Positions 55,311-63,244 of a stretch of 64,000 nucleotides of DNA are shown piece after piece; position 1 is the stretch's first letter; the number at the start of each line of letters is the position of its first letter. Source of the DNA: Helicobacter fennelliae (GTDB lineage Bacteria; Campylobacterota; Campylobacteria; Campylobacterales; Helicobacteraceae). The notes under the pieces are model-generated. The model was not told the origin of the DNA, searched no databases, and saw only the letters and a list, made by a program, of their open reading frames with translations. Position numbers and translations under genes: made by a program. The DNA lies in NCBI RefSeq assembly GCF_900451005.1, contig NZ_UGIB01000001.1, positions 992,001-1,056,000 on the forward strand. The letters run 5' to 3'.

Positions 55311-57109
55311 TGGACTACAAAAAAGCATTTTATAGCAAATTAGAGGAATGTTATCTGGGTGCAAAGATAAAAGCCTATGAAAAGGCTCATACAGCACAAA
55401 ATACACAAAGCAATACAAGTAACGCACAAAGCGGTTTTAGCAATCTTTTAAGCATAAAAGAGCAGTATTTCTCTCACATAAAAGCCTACCTAGATTCTGC
55501 TATCCCAAATGATGATTTTAACTCACACGATATTTACAACAAGCTTTACACTTTCTTTGATAGCTATCTTAATGATACAGGCACGCCATTTTTCCACGAT
55601 ACACCGCTGTATAAAAATATTTATGCAAAAGTCTATACCAATTCCAAAGATACAAGCCTTTTTTATAAAACAAAAGATTTATACTATGTCAAAAGTGATA
55701 CGCTTTATACTAGCCTTACTTTAAGCGATGAAAACGAGCTAGCCCAAATCCACTTTGATACAAGTGAATATACGCAAAACGCTGATAATACAAAGCGAAA
55801 GCTTATTTTCAAACTTGATAAAATCGAGCAAACAAGCACAGATACACAAGATTCTATACCCACCATTTATATCAAGGTTTTAAGTCAAAAGGATTTATTC
55901 CCAGAGCTTAATGCTGTGTTTAAAGAAAATAGCAATGAGTTGAGCGAAGATTTTATAAAATCCCTAAAAGCACATAAATTCCCCCTAGATGAAGCGACCA
56001 TAAAAAAGCTTTTTACAAGTTATAAAAAGCAAAATGAAGTTGATTTTTTTATCCACAAAAATGCAATGGCATTTTTACAAGAGCAGTTTGACTTGTGGTT
56101 TTATCATTATCTTTATAAAGACAGCGAGTTTCAAGAATGGAGTGTAAAATCCATTTCACATTTACAAAGGATTCGCAATATCGCCTTAGAGTTAATAGGG
56201 CTTATAGGCGATTTTGAAGATGAGCTAAAGGCTGTGTGGTTAAAGCCTAAGTTTGCTAAAGCAGTAAATTATGTCTTTAGCCTTGATTTAATTTTAAGGC
56301 ATTCAGTATTGAGTGATAAATCGGCGATTCTGTGTTCGCCAACTGCGGCACTTACGACTAGTAAGCTTCTTGTTGGCTCACTTGAAAACGCCGATTTCTC
56401 ATCTCAATCCTTAGAATGCCAAGATTCTACTAATGCTTATTTGCATAATACAGCCCTTTTAGATTCTATATGTAAGGACAAAGGCTTTGAATCTCAAATC
56501 AAAGAATGGCAGGATTTAGGGCTTATTGATGAGAGTTTTAGCAAAGAAGCCTTTATAGATTTTTGTTATGCTTATCAGCATTCTTTTTGTCATACCGACC
56601 TTGAATCTTGCCATACTGAAACCCCCTCCACTTGTCATACTGAAGCGTTAGCTGAAGTATCTAAAAATATAGAATCTAAAAAAGATATTTCGCTGCCACT
56701 CAATATGACAAGTTTGCATAGTGATATGACAAACTCACAAAGAGATATTTCGGCTTCGCCTCAATATGACAAAGAAGCACAATGCACAGCAACTTATAAA
56801 GATAGTCAAAGCATTTACCCTGCTAAAGATTATCAAAAAGCACAAAAAATCATTGATTACAGAAAATCCCGCAAACTCATTAAAAAGCTTAATAAGGGCG
56901 AAACAATCACACTAGATATGAGCGGATATAGAAAAGAATTTGATTTATTCCACACTTTAGCAAACTTACAAGGGCTAAAAATCAAGCGATTATTTTTAGA
57001 TTCTAAAGGTATAGAATCTTGTGAGTTTGACAATGGCGATATTGTATCATTAGAGCAAATCGACTTACACACATACCCAAAACTTAAAAATCTCATCTGG
57101 TGGGAATAG
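55310..57109 (+). CDS. N-terminal domain of a type III-like DNA methyltransferase, rearranged
   Basis: 599 residues. Residues 1-335 resemble the N-terminal region of Helicobacter/Campylobacter type III-like site-specific methyltransferases: YSKLEECYLGAKIKAYEKA, DFNSHDIYNKLYTFFDSYL, DLYYVKSDTLYTSL, EVDFFIHKNAMAFLQEQFDL and IGLIGDFEDELKAVWLKPKF. The catalytic DPPY-type and FxGxG motifs I would expect next are not there. Instead comes an odd linker (about 420-495) built from palindromic repeats in frame (ESCHTETPSTCHTEA), then a tail with IIDYRKSRKLIKKL that may come from the end of such a gene. Probably a deletion derivative without methylase activity. Confidence 0.55.
   Translation: MDYKKAFYSKLEECYLGAKIKAYEKAHTAQNTQSNTSNAQSGFSNLLSIKEQYFSHIKAYLDSAIPNDDFNSHDIYNKLYTFFDSYLNDTGTPFFHDTPLYKNIYAKVYTNSKDTSLFYKTKDLYYVKSDTLYTSLTLSDENELAQIHFDTSEYTQNADNTKRKLIFKLDKIEQTSTDTQDSIPTIYIKVLSQKDLFPELNAVFKENSNELSEDFIKSLKAHKFPLDEATIKKLFTSYKKQNEVDFFIHKNAMAFLQEQFDLWFYHYLYKDSEFQEWSVKSISHLQRIRNIALELIGLIGDFEDELKAVWLKPKFAKAVNYVFSLDLILRHSVLSDKSAILCSPTAALTTSKLLVGSLENADFSSQSLECQDSTNAYLHNTALLDSICKDKGFESQIKEWQDLGLIDESFSKEAFIDFCYAYQHSFCHTDLESCHTETPSTCHTEALAEVSKNIESKKDISLPLNMTSLHSDMTNSQRDISASPQYDKEAQCTATYKDSQSIYPAKDYQKAQKIIDYRKSRKLIKKLNKGETITLDMSGYRKEFDLFHTLANLQGLKIKRLFLDSKGIESCEFDNGDIVSLEQIDLHTYPKLKNLIWWE
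56590..56770. repeat. Array of dispersed repeats in frame within the methyltransferase-like gene
   Basis: Variants of the family lie head to tail: TGTCATACCGAC, TGCCATACTGAA, TTGTCATACTGAAGCG with GCTGAAGTATCT, then the inverse form AAAGATATTTCGCTGCCACT with CAATATGACA, and AGATATTTCGGCTTCGCCTC with AATATGACA. All are read through without a stop. Confidence 0.65.
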
Positions 57110-57121
57110 AAAGGAAAAGCA

Positions 57122-58551
57122 ATGAAAATTCACATTAAAAATATTGGAATGCTTGATGAAGCAGAATTTGAAGTAGGCGATTTGACGCTTATTTGCGGTG
57201 AAAACAATACAGGCAAAACCTATGCGACTTATAGTTTGTATGGGTATTTGGATTTTATGAGAAGGATTCGCGATGTGTTTTTAAGGGCAAGAAGAAATCT
57301 TTTTGATGATAATGAGTTTTTAGAAAATATAGGGGAATCTCAACGAGAAATCAAAATAACATACGAAGAGATATTGGAAAAATTAAAAGAACACTTGCAA
57401 GAAAAAACTAAATTATATTCCACTCGCATTCTACCACAAATTATGGCAGGAAAAGAGGAGGATTTTTCAAATGTAGAATTTGATGTAGAAGAGTTTCATA
57501 TTTCTTTGATAGATGTTAAAAGAGCTATTAAAAAGTATTTAGAAGATGGCGGTTTAAATAGAAGGTATAAAAGAAGAGTGCAACATACTATTTATGATAA
57601 TGGATTAAGTTTTTCTTGTTTGGATAAAAGGGATTTTGTTGAGTATGCGGGGACATTTTTTGATGCAATACTCCACATAATTTTTATGAAAAATTTTATT
57701 TTAAGTGTTGAGAGGACAGGGGCTTCTATATTTCAAGAAGAGTTAGATTTTGTAAAAACAGCAAAGTTAGAAACAAAGTTAGAAACAATACAAAAAATGC
57801 TTAAGGAAGAGAATATTAGTTTGTTTGAAATTAACAGGACATTAGACAAGAAAAACAACTCTATCCAAAACCTGTGAGAGATAATATAGCATTCATTAGA
57901 GATATTAAACAAATATCAAAACAAGAGAGTATTTTTAAAAAACACAAAGATGAATATAAAATAATTTTTGAAATTTTAGGCAAGATTATTGGAGGAAAAT
58001 ATAAGGCAACAGATGCTGGAATTTTATTTCAACCTAAAGGTTCAAAAAAGGCTTATAATATTGAAATAGCTTCTAGCTCCGTGCGTTCTTTGTTGATGTT
58101 AAATTATTATATTTTTCATATTGCGAATAAAAATGATATTTTAATGATAGATGAGCCGGAGCTTAATCTTCACCCTAAAAATCAGATTCTTGTAGCAAGA
58201 CTGCTTGTTTTGCTTGTGAATGAGGGAATCAAGGTGTTTATCACAACGCATAGCGATTATATCGTGCGAGAATTGAGTAATTGTATAATGCTGAATAATC
58301 TTTCAAATGAGCAAATTCAAAAAATTAAAAAGCAAGGATATAGCAAAGAATATGGCTTAGAATCTAAAAAGGTAAAAGCATATTTAGCAGAAAATATCAA
58401 AGGTAAAAATACTTTAAGGGCGGTAGAGATTAGACAAGATCTAGGTATTTTTATGGAGACTTTTGATGAGCCCATTGACTTACAAAACGAGAATCAGGGA
58501 TTGATTTTTGAAGAAGTTATGAGGGGTAAAAGGAGTGGTGATGACAAATAG
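57122..58551 (+). pseudogene. AAA/ABC-type ATPase (OLD/RecF-like), one frameshift
   Basis: It starts at ATG 57122 after AAAGGAAAAG. The N-terminal part has the Walker A motif GENNTGKT at residues 28-35. The first frame stops near 57876. One more A in the A5 run at 57851-57855 leads to KKQLYPKPVRDNIAFIRD and the rest: signature-like IASSSVRSLLMLNYYIF, Walker B DILMIDEPELNLHPKNQ and switch region VFITTHSDYIVREL. Joined, about 476 residues. Such ATPases are common in phage-defence pairs. No TOPRIM domain is visible in the C-terminus. It overlaps a small gene downstream. Confidence 0.75.
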
Positions 58552-58777
58552 AAGCTTGTCTAACTTTAAGGATTCTATTCATCATAGCTTGAAAGCAAAA
58601 GAAAAAAATGGGTGTTTATGTGTTAGCGAACAAGAAGAAACAAGCGTGATTGGGGATATATATTTTAATAAAGGTAATAATGATGATATTTTAATCATAC
58701 AGCAAGATATAACAAAATGTAGAGCTATTGAAAATCTCTTTGAGAAAAAAACTAGAGTAGATAGCTGCGATTTTTAA
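58541..58777 (+). CDS. Small partner protein of the AAA ATPase, unknown
   Basis: A 78-residue protein. I chose ATG 58541 because AAAAGGAG lies just before it; GTG 58535 is an alternative. It overlaps the ATPase gene by 11 bases, so the two are translated as a pair. It has cysteines (NGCLCVSEQ; ITKCRAIENL; VDSCDF) and a beta-strand-rich middle (DILIIQQDI). It resembles no family I know. A T5/A6 run at the stop means a few more residues are possible if a base is miscounted. Confidence 0.6.
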   Translation: MTNRSLSNFKDSIHHSLKAKEKNGCLCVSEQEETSVIGDIYFNKGNNDDILIIQQDITKCRAIENLFEKKTRVDSCDF

Positions 58778-58830
58778 AAAATCCTTTGAATCAATAGAGT
58801 AGGTGAATCTGTGGCGTTGCGTGGATTAAG

Positions 58831-59383
58831 ATGAAATTTTTTGGTGGATTTGGATTTAAAGATGAAGAGCGAATCTTTGAGAAAATCCTGCGTGATTTGG
58901 GCTATTTTAGTGCGAATCCTTATAATATTTGCGGTTTTAGCTATGGAGCGCAAAAGGCGGTGCGATTTGCGCTTGAATCGCTTAAATCAAATGTGCGCGT
59001 AAATCGCGTTTTGCTTTTATCCCCTGCATTTTTTTAATGACAAGGATTTGGCGTTTAAGGACGCGCAAATTAGGGCGTTTGCTAAAAATAAAGCACTTTA
59101 TATGAAAGCATTTTATAAAAATATCGGGCTTAAAAAGGGCGATGAGATTTATTTGCGTGAGATTGAATTGCTAGATTCGCGCATTTTAGAACAATGTCTG
59201 CGATATGAATTTAAAGGCGATGATTTGGTATTTTTGCGCTCAAAGGGCGTAGAAATCGTGGTGATTTTGGGACAAAATGATAGGATTATAGATTCGCTCA
59301 AAGCAAATGATTTTTTTAGCGAATTTGGAATCGTGTATTTGATAAAAAATGCTAATCATTTGCTTAATGTAAGTTTGCCTTAA
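58831..59383 (+). pseudogene. bioV: Pimeloyl-ACP methyl ester esterase BioV-like, frameshifted
   Basis: ATG 58831 starts MKFFGGFGFKDEERIF. The serine-hydrolase nucleophile elbow is GFSYGAQKAVRF, followed by RVLLLSPAFF. A T7 run at 59029-59035 then brings a stop; with T6 the frame runs on as NDKDLAFKDAQIRAFAKN, then LGQNDRIIDSLKANDFF and KNANHLLNV, holding the expected Asp and His of the triad. About 183 residues. BioV frees pimeloyl-ACP for biotin synthesis in Helicobacter. Biotin is essential, so if this is the only copy a sequencing error or variable tract is more likely than loss. Confidence 0.75.
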
Positions 59384-59741
59384 AAGATTTGCTACTCACA
59401 AAAATGACAAATGCGCGATTCTCATACAAGGACTACCAACAGAAGCGTGGAGCGCAAAAAATACGGCAAAAGAAAAGCCCACCGCAGCCCACGATTCTCT
59501 AAACGCTAATTTTTTATCAAAATTCAAGGATTGTGTGAAAATAATCCTTGAATTTTTACTTTCAATCAACAGCAAACATTAAGATAAAATCATAAAAACG
59601 ATTTTGAAAGAATTTTGTATGGGTAAATAAAACTGTTGGAAAATGCTTATATTTATGCAAATTTGCGAAAGTTTGGTTTTAGTTGCAAATTTAAAGAAAA
59701 TTTAAGTAAAATGAGATACAAAAATTTAAAAAGGAACTAAA
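59384..59741. other. Intergenic region after bioV
   Basis: 358 bases. It holds the strong terminator at 59519-59557 and an AT-rich promoter region for the DUF262 gene. I see no coding frame. Confidence 0.5.
59519..59557 (+). terminator. Rho-independent terminator
   Basis: A perfect 14-bp stem AAAATTCAAGGATT / AATCCTTGAATTTT with a 10-base loop and a T-rich end (ATTTTTACTTTC). Confidence 0.8.
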
Positions 59742-61550
59742 ATGGCAGGATTTCAACCAGCAATCACAATCAATGAGGCAATGCAGAGAATAAGAAATGA
59801 CGAGTATTTACTACCAGCATTTCAAAGAGAATATGTTTGGGAGGGTTGGCAAATTGAGGAACTTTTTGACTCTTTGATGAGGGGTTATCCTATAAGCTCA
59901 ATGCTTTTTTGGGAAGTTAGAGATGAGAGTAAGACGGCTTGGAGATTTTATCGTTTTTTAAAGTTTTATAGAGAAAAACACAACACGCATAACGAGTTAG
60001 TAGATACCAAACAACACAAAGATTTTAAAGCTGTGCTAGATGGACAACAACGCTTGACTTCTTTATATATAGCATTATTTGGGCATTATGATGAGGGTAT
60101 AAGGAAAACAAAATGGCAAAGTGAAAATGATGATAGGTGGTTTTATATTTCTAGTTTGTATTTTAATCTTACTCAAAGCAAAGAGCCTGAAAATCCGAAT
60201 GTGGAGTATGAATTTTTGTGGCTAGACAAAAAAGAAACCAAAGAACAAGACATATATATAGATAAATATGAAGATAGAGACAAGCAAAAACAAGAGCAAA
60301 AATGGTTTAAATGTAGTGCTATTTATAGTATAGGAGACATAAATGATATAATAAATTTTTCACAAAAGAACAATTTTACAGATGATGAGCGCAAAAGATT
60401 GTGTGATTTTCATACGCTTATTTTTAATACAAAAGACGAATCTAAAATCAATTTCTACCTTGAAACAGAGCAAAAACCAGATAAAGCGGTAAATATTTTT
60501 ATTCGTGTGAATTCAAATGGTGAACCTTTGGATTATTCTGATATTTTGTTTAGTATTGCTATTGCAAATTGGGAAAAACTTGACGCAAGGACAGAAATAA
60601 ATAATTTGGTTGATAGAATTAATCAAGATTTCAGTATTAGCAAGGATTTGATATTGAAAGGATTTTTATATCTCTTTCACAATAGTGTCAAGTTTCAAAT
60701 CAATAGCTTTGATAAAAATTTTATAAAATTTATTGAAACCAAATGGGAAAGCATTAGGGATTGTTTCGTTGAAACTTTTAAACTATTAAAAAGTTTTGGA
60801 TTAGAAGCAAAAACTTTATCATCAAATAATGCAGTCTTACCCATTTTGTATTTTGTCTATCATAAAAATTTAACAAATAAAATTGTAGATTCGGTATCTC
60901 AAAAAAATAATAGAGAGATTATTAAAAGGTGGCTTTTAAGGGCGTTGATTTTAAAACCATTTGGTGGTAGTGGCGACGTGGTGTTAGCAAATATGAGAAA
61001 AGCATTTATCAAAGATTTCAAACAAAATAGTGAAGCATATTTCGATAAAAATATAGATTTGTTTCCACTTGAAGCAATCGAAGAAGAAGCTAAATATCAT
61101 CAAATTATTGATGATGAATTTTTAGAAAATGAGATAATATGGCGTAGAAAAAATAGTGCGGAGGCATTTGCTATCCTATCGTTTTTATATCCAAATTTGG
61201 ATTATAAAAACAATAATTTTCACAAAGACCATTTGCACGCTGAAAATTTATATAAGGAATACAAAAAAAACGGTGAGGCAAAACATAAAAAAGATGCGAA
61301 CTACAATTATTGGGCTTTTGAAGTGTATGATTCTTTGCCAAATTTACAAATGCTTGATGCAAATGAAAATAAATCAAAACAAGATAAATCATTAGAGCAG
61401 TGGGTGCAAGAAAATTGCAAAAATGATAGAGAAGGCTTTTTGAATAAACATTTAATCCCTGACATAGATTTATCGCTTGAAAATTTTGATAATTTTTACG
61501 AGGCTAGAAAGGTGTTATTGATTAAAAAATTAAAGGAAATTCTAAATTAA
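59742..61550 (+). CDS. DUF262/DUF1524 (GmrSD-like) putative defence nuclease
   Basis: A 602-residue protein. The N-terminal DUF262 domain has YLLPAFQREYVWEGWQIEEL near residue 20 and the DGQQRLTSLYIALFG motif near 100, used for nucleotide binding and hydrolysis, then IFIRVNSNGEPLDYSDILFS near 257. The C-terminal HNH-type domain has FHKDHLHAENL and NLQMLDANENKSKQDKS, fitting the His, Asn and Asn-Lys positions of DUF1524. Family members (GmrSD, BrxU, SspE) cut phage DNA, often with modified bases. It stands alone between terminators. ATG follows AAAAAGGAAC. Very low GC suggests transfer. Confidence 0.85.
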   Translation: MAGFQPAITINEAMQRIRNDEYLLPAFQREYVWEGWQIEELFDSLMRGYPISSMLFWEVRDESKTAWRFYRFLKFYREKHNTHNELVDTKQHKDFKAVLDGQQRLTSLYIALFGHYDEGIRKTKWQSENDDRWFYISSLYFNLTQSKEPENPNVEYEFLWLDKKETKEQDIYIDKYEDRDKQKQEQKWFKCSAIYSIGDINDIINFSQKNNFTDDERKRLCDFHTLIFNTKDESKINFYLETEQKPDKAVNIFIRVNSNGEPLDYSDILFSIAIANWEKLDARTEINNLVDRINQDFSISKDLILKGFLYLFHNSVKFQINSFDKNFIKFIETKWESIRDCFVETFKLLKSFGLEAKTLSSNNAVLPILYFVYHKNLTNKIVDSVSQKNNREIIKRWLLRALILKPFGGSGDVVLANMRKAFIKDFKQNSEAYFDKNIDLFPLEAIEEEAKYHQIIDDEFLENEIIWRRKNSAEAFAILSFLYPNLDYKNNNFHKDHLHAENLYKEYKKNGEAKHKKDANYNYWAFEVYDSLPNLQMLDANENKSKQDKSLEQWVQENCKNDREGFLNKHLIPDIDLSLENFDNFYEARKVLLIKKLKEILN

Positions 61551-61564
61551 ATAAGGCTCAAAAA

Positions 61565-61684
61565 ATGTTTCAAACCAAAACCGTTCGTCTAAACGCCCTT
61601 TATATGCGACTTAAAAGCGCAAATGGCATAAGCATAAAGGATTTAGCCGCAGCCGCAAATATTGCGCATTTCATAATTGTATAG
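61565..61684 (+). pseudogene. N-terminal stub of a helix-turn-helix regulator
   Basis: A 39-codon frame starts MFQTKTVRLNALYMRLKSAN and continues GISIKDLAAAANIAHFI, the first half of a winged-helix (WYL-type) regulator, then stops. About 65 bases downstream lies a perfect 14-bp palindrome, ATGCAAATTTGCAT (61750-61763). No further part of the gene is present. Confidence 0.4.
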
Positions 61685-61853
61685 TGCATAAGTGCGATGA
61701 TTATGTAATTTTTTATCGTGCGTAAAAAATTAAAGCATTTAAAAAAATAATGCAAATTTGCATAATTTAGCGATAATGATTTAGAAAATTATCACAAGGT
61801 TTGCATAATGGCTCAAATATATTATGCTTTAAGGTCCTTTGCGTGAAAAGTAA

Positions 61854-62057
61854 AAGCAGATAGCGGTTACAAAAAGTAAAAATGGTGCACACACTTTAAG
61901 GCATAGCTATGCTACTTTGATTTATAAAGAATCTAATGATTTATTGCTATTACAGCAATTATTAGGGCATTCTAGTGTTGAAACCACAAAAATCTACACC
62001 CATTTAGATGAATCAACGCTTACGAATGCCACTCAATATCTCCGCGCGATTTGCTAG
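61854..62057 (+). pseudogene. Tyrosine recombinase (Xer-like) C-terminal fragment
   Basis: The frame reads GAHTLRHSYATLIYKESNDL, LLLLQQLLGHSSVETTKIYT, then HLDESTLTNATQYLRAIC. It holds the H-x2-R box, LGHS histidine and the catalytic Tyr (KIYTH) of integrases such as XerH. The N-terminal two thirds are missing and the frame has no start. It marks the right side of the accessory block as a site of former integrase activity. Confidence 0.7.
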
Positions 62058-62063
62058 ATTCTA

Positions 62064-62095
62064 AAATAGTCTGCTTTGGCGAGGCAGACTTATTT
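62064..62095. terminator. Likely bidirectional terminator
   Basis: AGTCTGC (62068-62074) pairs with GCAGACT (62084-62090). The flanks add A/T pairs (AAAT ... TATTT). It lies between the recombinase fragment and a convergent pseudogene. Confidence 0.55.
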
Positions 62096-62213
62096 AGATT
62101 AGAATCTAGCGTATTTTCAGTGTTTTGTAATGAATCTTGCAATGATTGACTTAAATCTTTGTCAATTTGTTTGCCTTTTGGCGTAGAATCTATGATAGAT
62201 TCCGCGCTAGGCT

Positions 62214-62655
62214 CTACACAATGCTATCTTTAATAAGATTTTTGGCTAAATTCTTATTAAAACGATATATTTTACATAGATTTTTAAACCTAGATTCGTC
62301 CTGTGCGGATAAAAAATTGACTCCATAGCCAATTTCTTTTATCATAAAATACATAATTTTTAGCAAATCGCTTTAAATATTTCTCATCGACTTCGTCCTG
62401 TTTTTCTAATGCGTTCTGTAAAGATTGCAGTAAAAAATCTAATCGATTTTAGATTAGCGTTTCAATGCGTTGTTTATTAGAATCTAATCTCCACGAATCT
62501 AAAATGCTTTTAGAATTATCAACAATATCGCCATTTTCATCGATGACAGAGATGGCAGTCGAAGTTGTATATTCCAAAGCATTTTTTAGATGTGAATTAC
62601 TTAAATCTTGTGCGGAATTTTTACTATTTGTGATAACATAATTCAAAGATTCCAA
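62214..62655 (-). pseudogene. Unknown protein, broken into three frames
   Basis: Reading leftward: MESLNYVITNSKNSAQDLSN, then SILDSWRLDSNKQRIETLI; a second frame RLDFLLQSLQNALEKQDEVD then YLKRFAKNYVFYDK; a third frame KEIGYGVNFLSAQDESRFKN then KIYRFNKNLAKNLI. Joined, about 145 residues, hydrophilic and helical. No family recognised. The remaining intergenic sequence on both sides is AT-rich with no signal that I can name. Confidence 0.4.
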
Positions 62656-62788
62656 ATATTTAAATCTTAATTCACAAAAAGCACAAATTCAAATCCCAAG
62701 CAAAACAATTCCCAAAAAAATTCACAAAAATTTGATAATTTTTGCTTAAAATTTCGCAAAAATTCATTTATATTTATAAGGTTTGTAT

Positions 62789-63223
62789 TTGAAAACACAA
62801 TTTTTTTTATGCGTTTTTGTGGCGAGTGTGGCACTTTATGCGGATCATTTTGGCGGATTTTTGGAAAATATTTATGATGAACTCCAAATGCTAAATCTTA
62901 GCAAAGAGCAGGAAGTCGCAATAAAAGGCATAATCAAAAATCACCATAAATTCCTGCGTCAATGGTATAGCGATTCTCTAGCAAATAGCGAAAAAATGAT
63001 GAAAAATTTTGCCGATTCGACCCTAAAAAACAACACCCCTGAAATTGCGCGTGATAAGAGCCTAGCGATTGATAAGATAGACGCGGAGCATAGGTTTATG
63101 ATGAGCGTGTATGAGATTTTGGATGCAAATCAGAGGCGAATCTTTAGTGCCAAAATCAAGGATAAAAATAAAGAAAATAAAAAATTAGGCAAAGACAAGG
63201 GATTTGTGAAGTATAGGGAATAA
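62789..63223 (+). CDS. Spy/CpxP-like periplasmic protein
   Basis: About 144 residues. I chose TTG 62789 (ATAAGG upstream), which opens the signal peptide MKTQFFLCVFVASVALYA. The mature part is helical and charged, with LNLSKEQEVAIKGIIKNHHK and EILDANQRRIFSAKIKDK, matching the two LTxxQ-like motifs (here L-S-K-E-Q and L-D-A-N-Q) of Spy/CpxP chaperones that bind unfolded proteins in the periplasm. The Lys-rich C-terminus is typical of the strain's proteins. Confidence 0.65.
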   Translation: MKTQFFLCVFVASVALYADHFGGFLENIYDELQMLNLSKEQEVAIKGIIKNHHKFLRQWYSDSLANSEKMMKNFADSTLKNNTPEIARDKSLAIDKIDAEHRFMMSVYEILDANQRRIFSAKIKDKNKENKKLGKDKGFVKYRE

Positions 63224-63244
63224 ATCGCACTATTAAAATTTATA

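Noticed and set aside
55310-57109. Complete type III DNA methyltransferase
   Set aside because: Only N-terminal features are visible; no DPPY or FxGxG-like motif was found in the frame.
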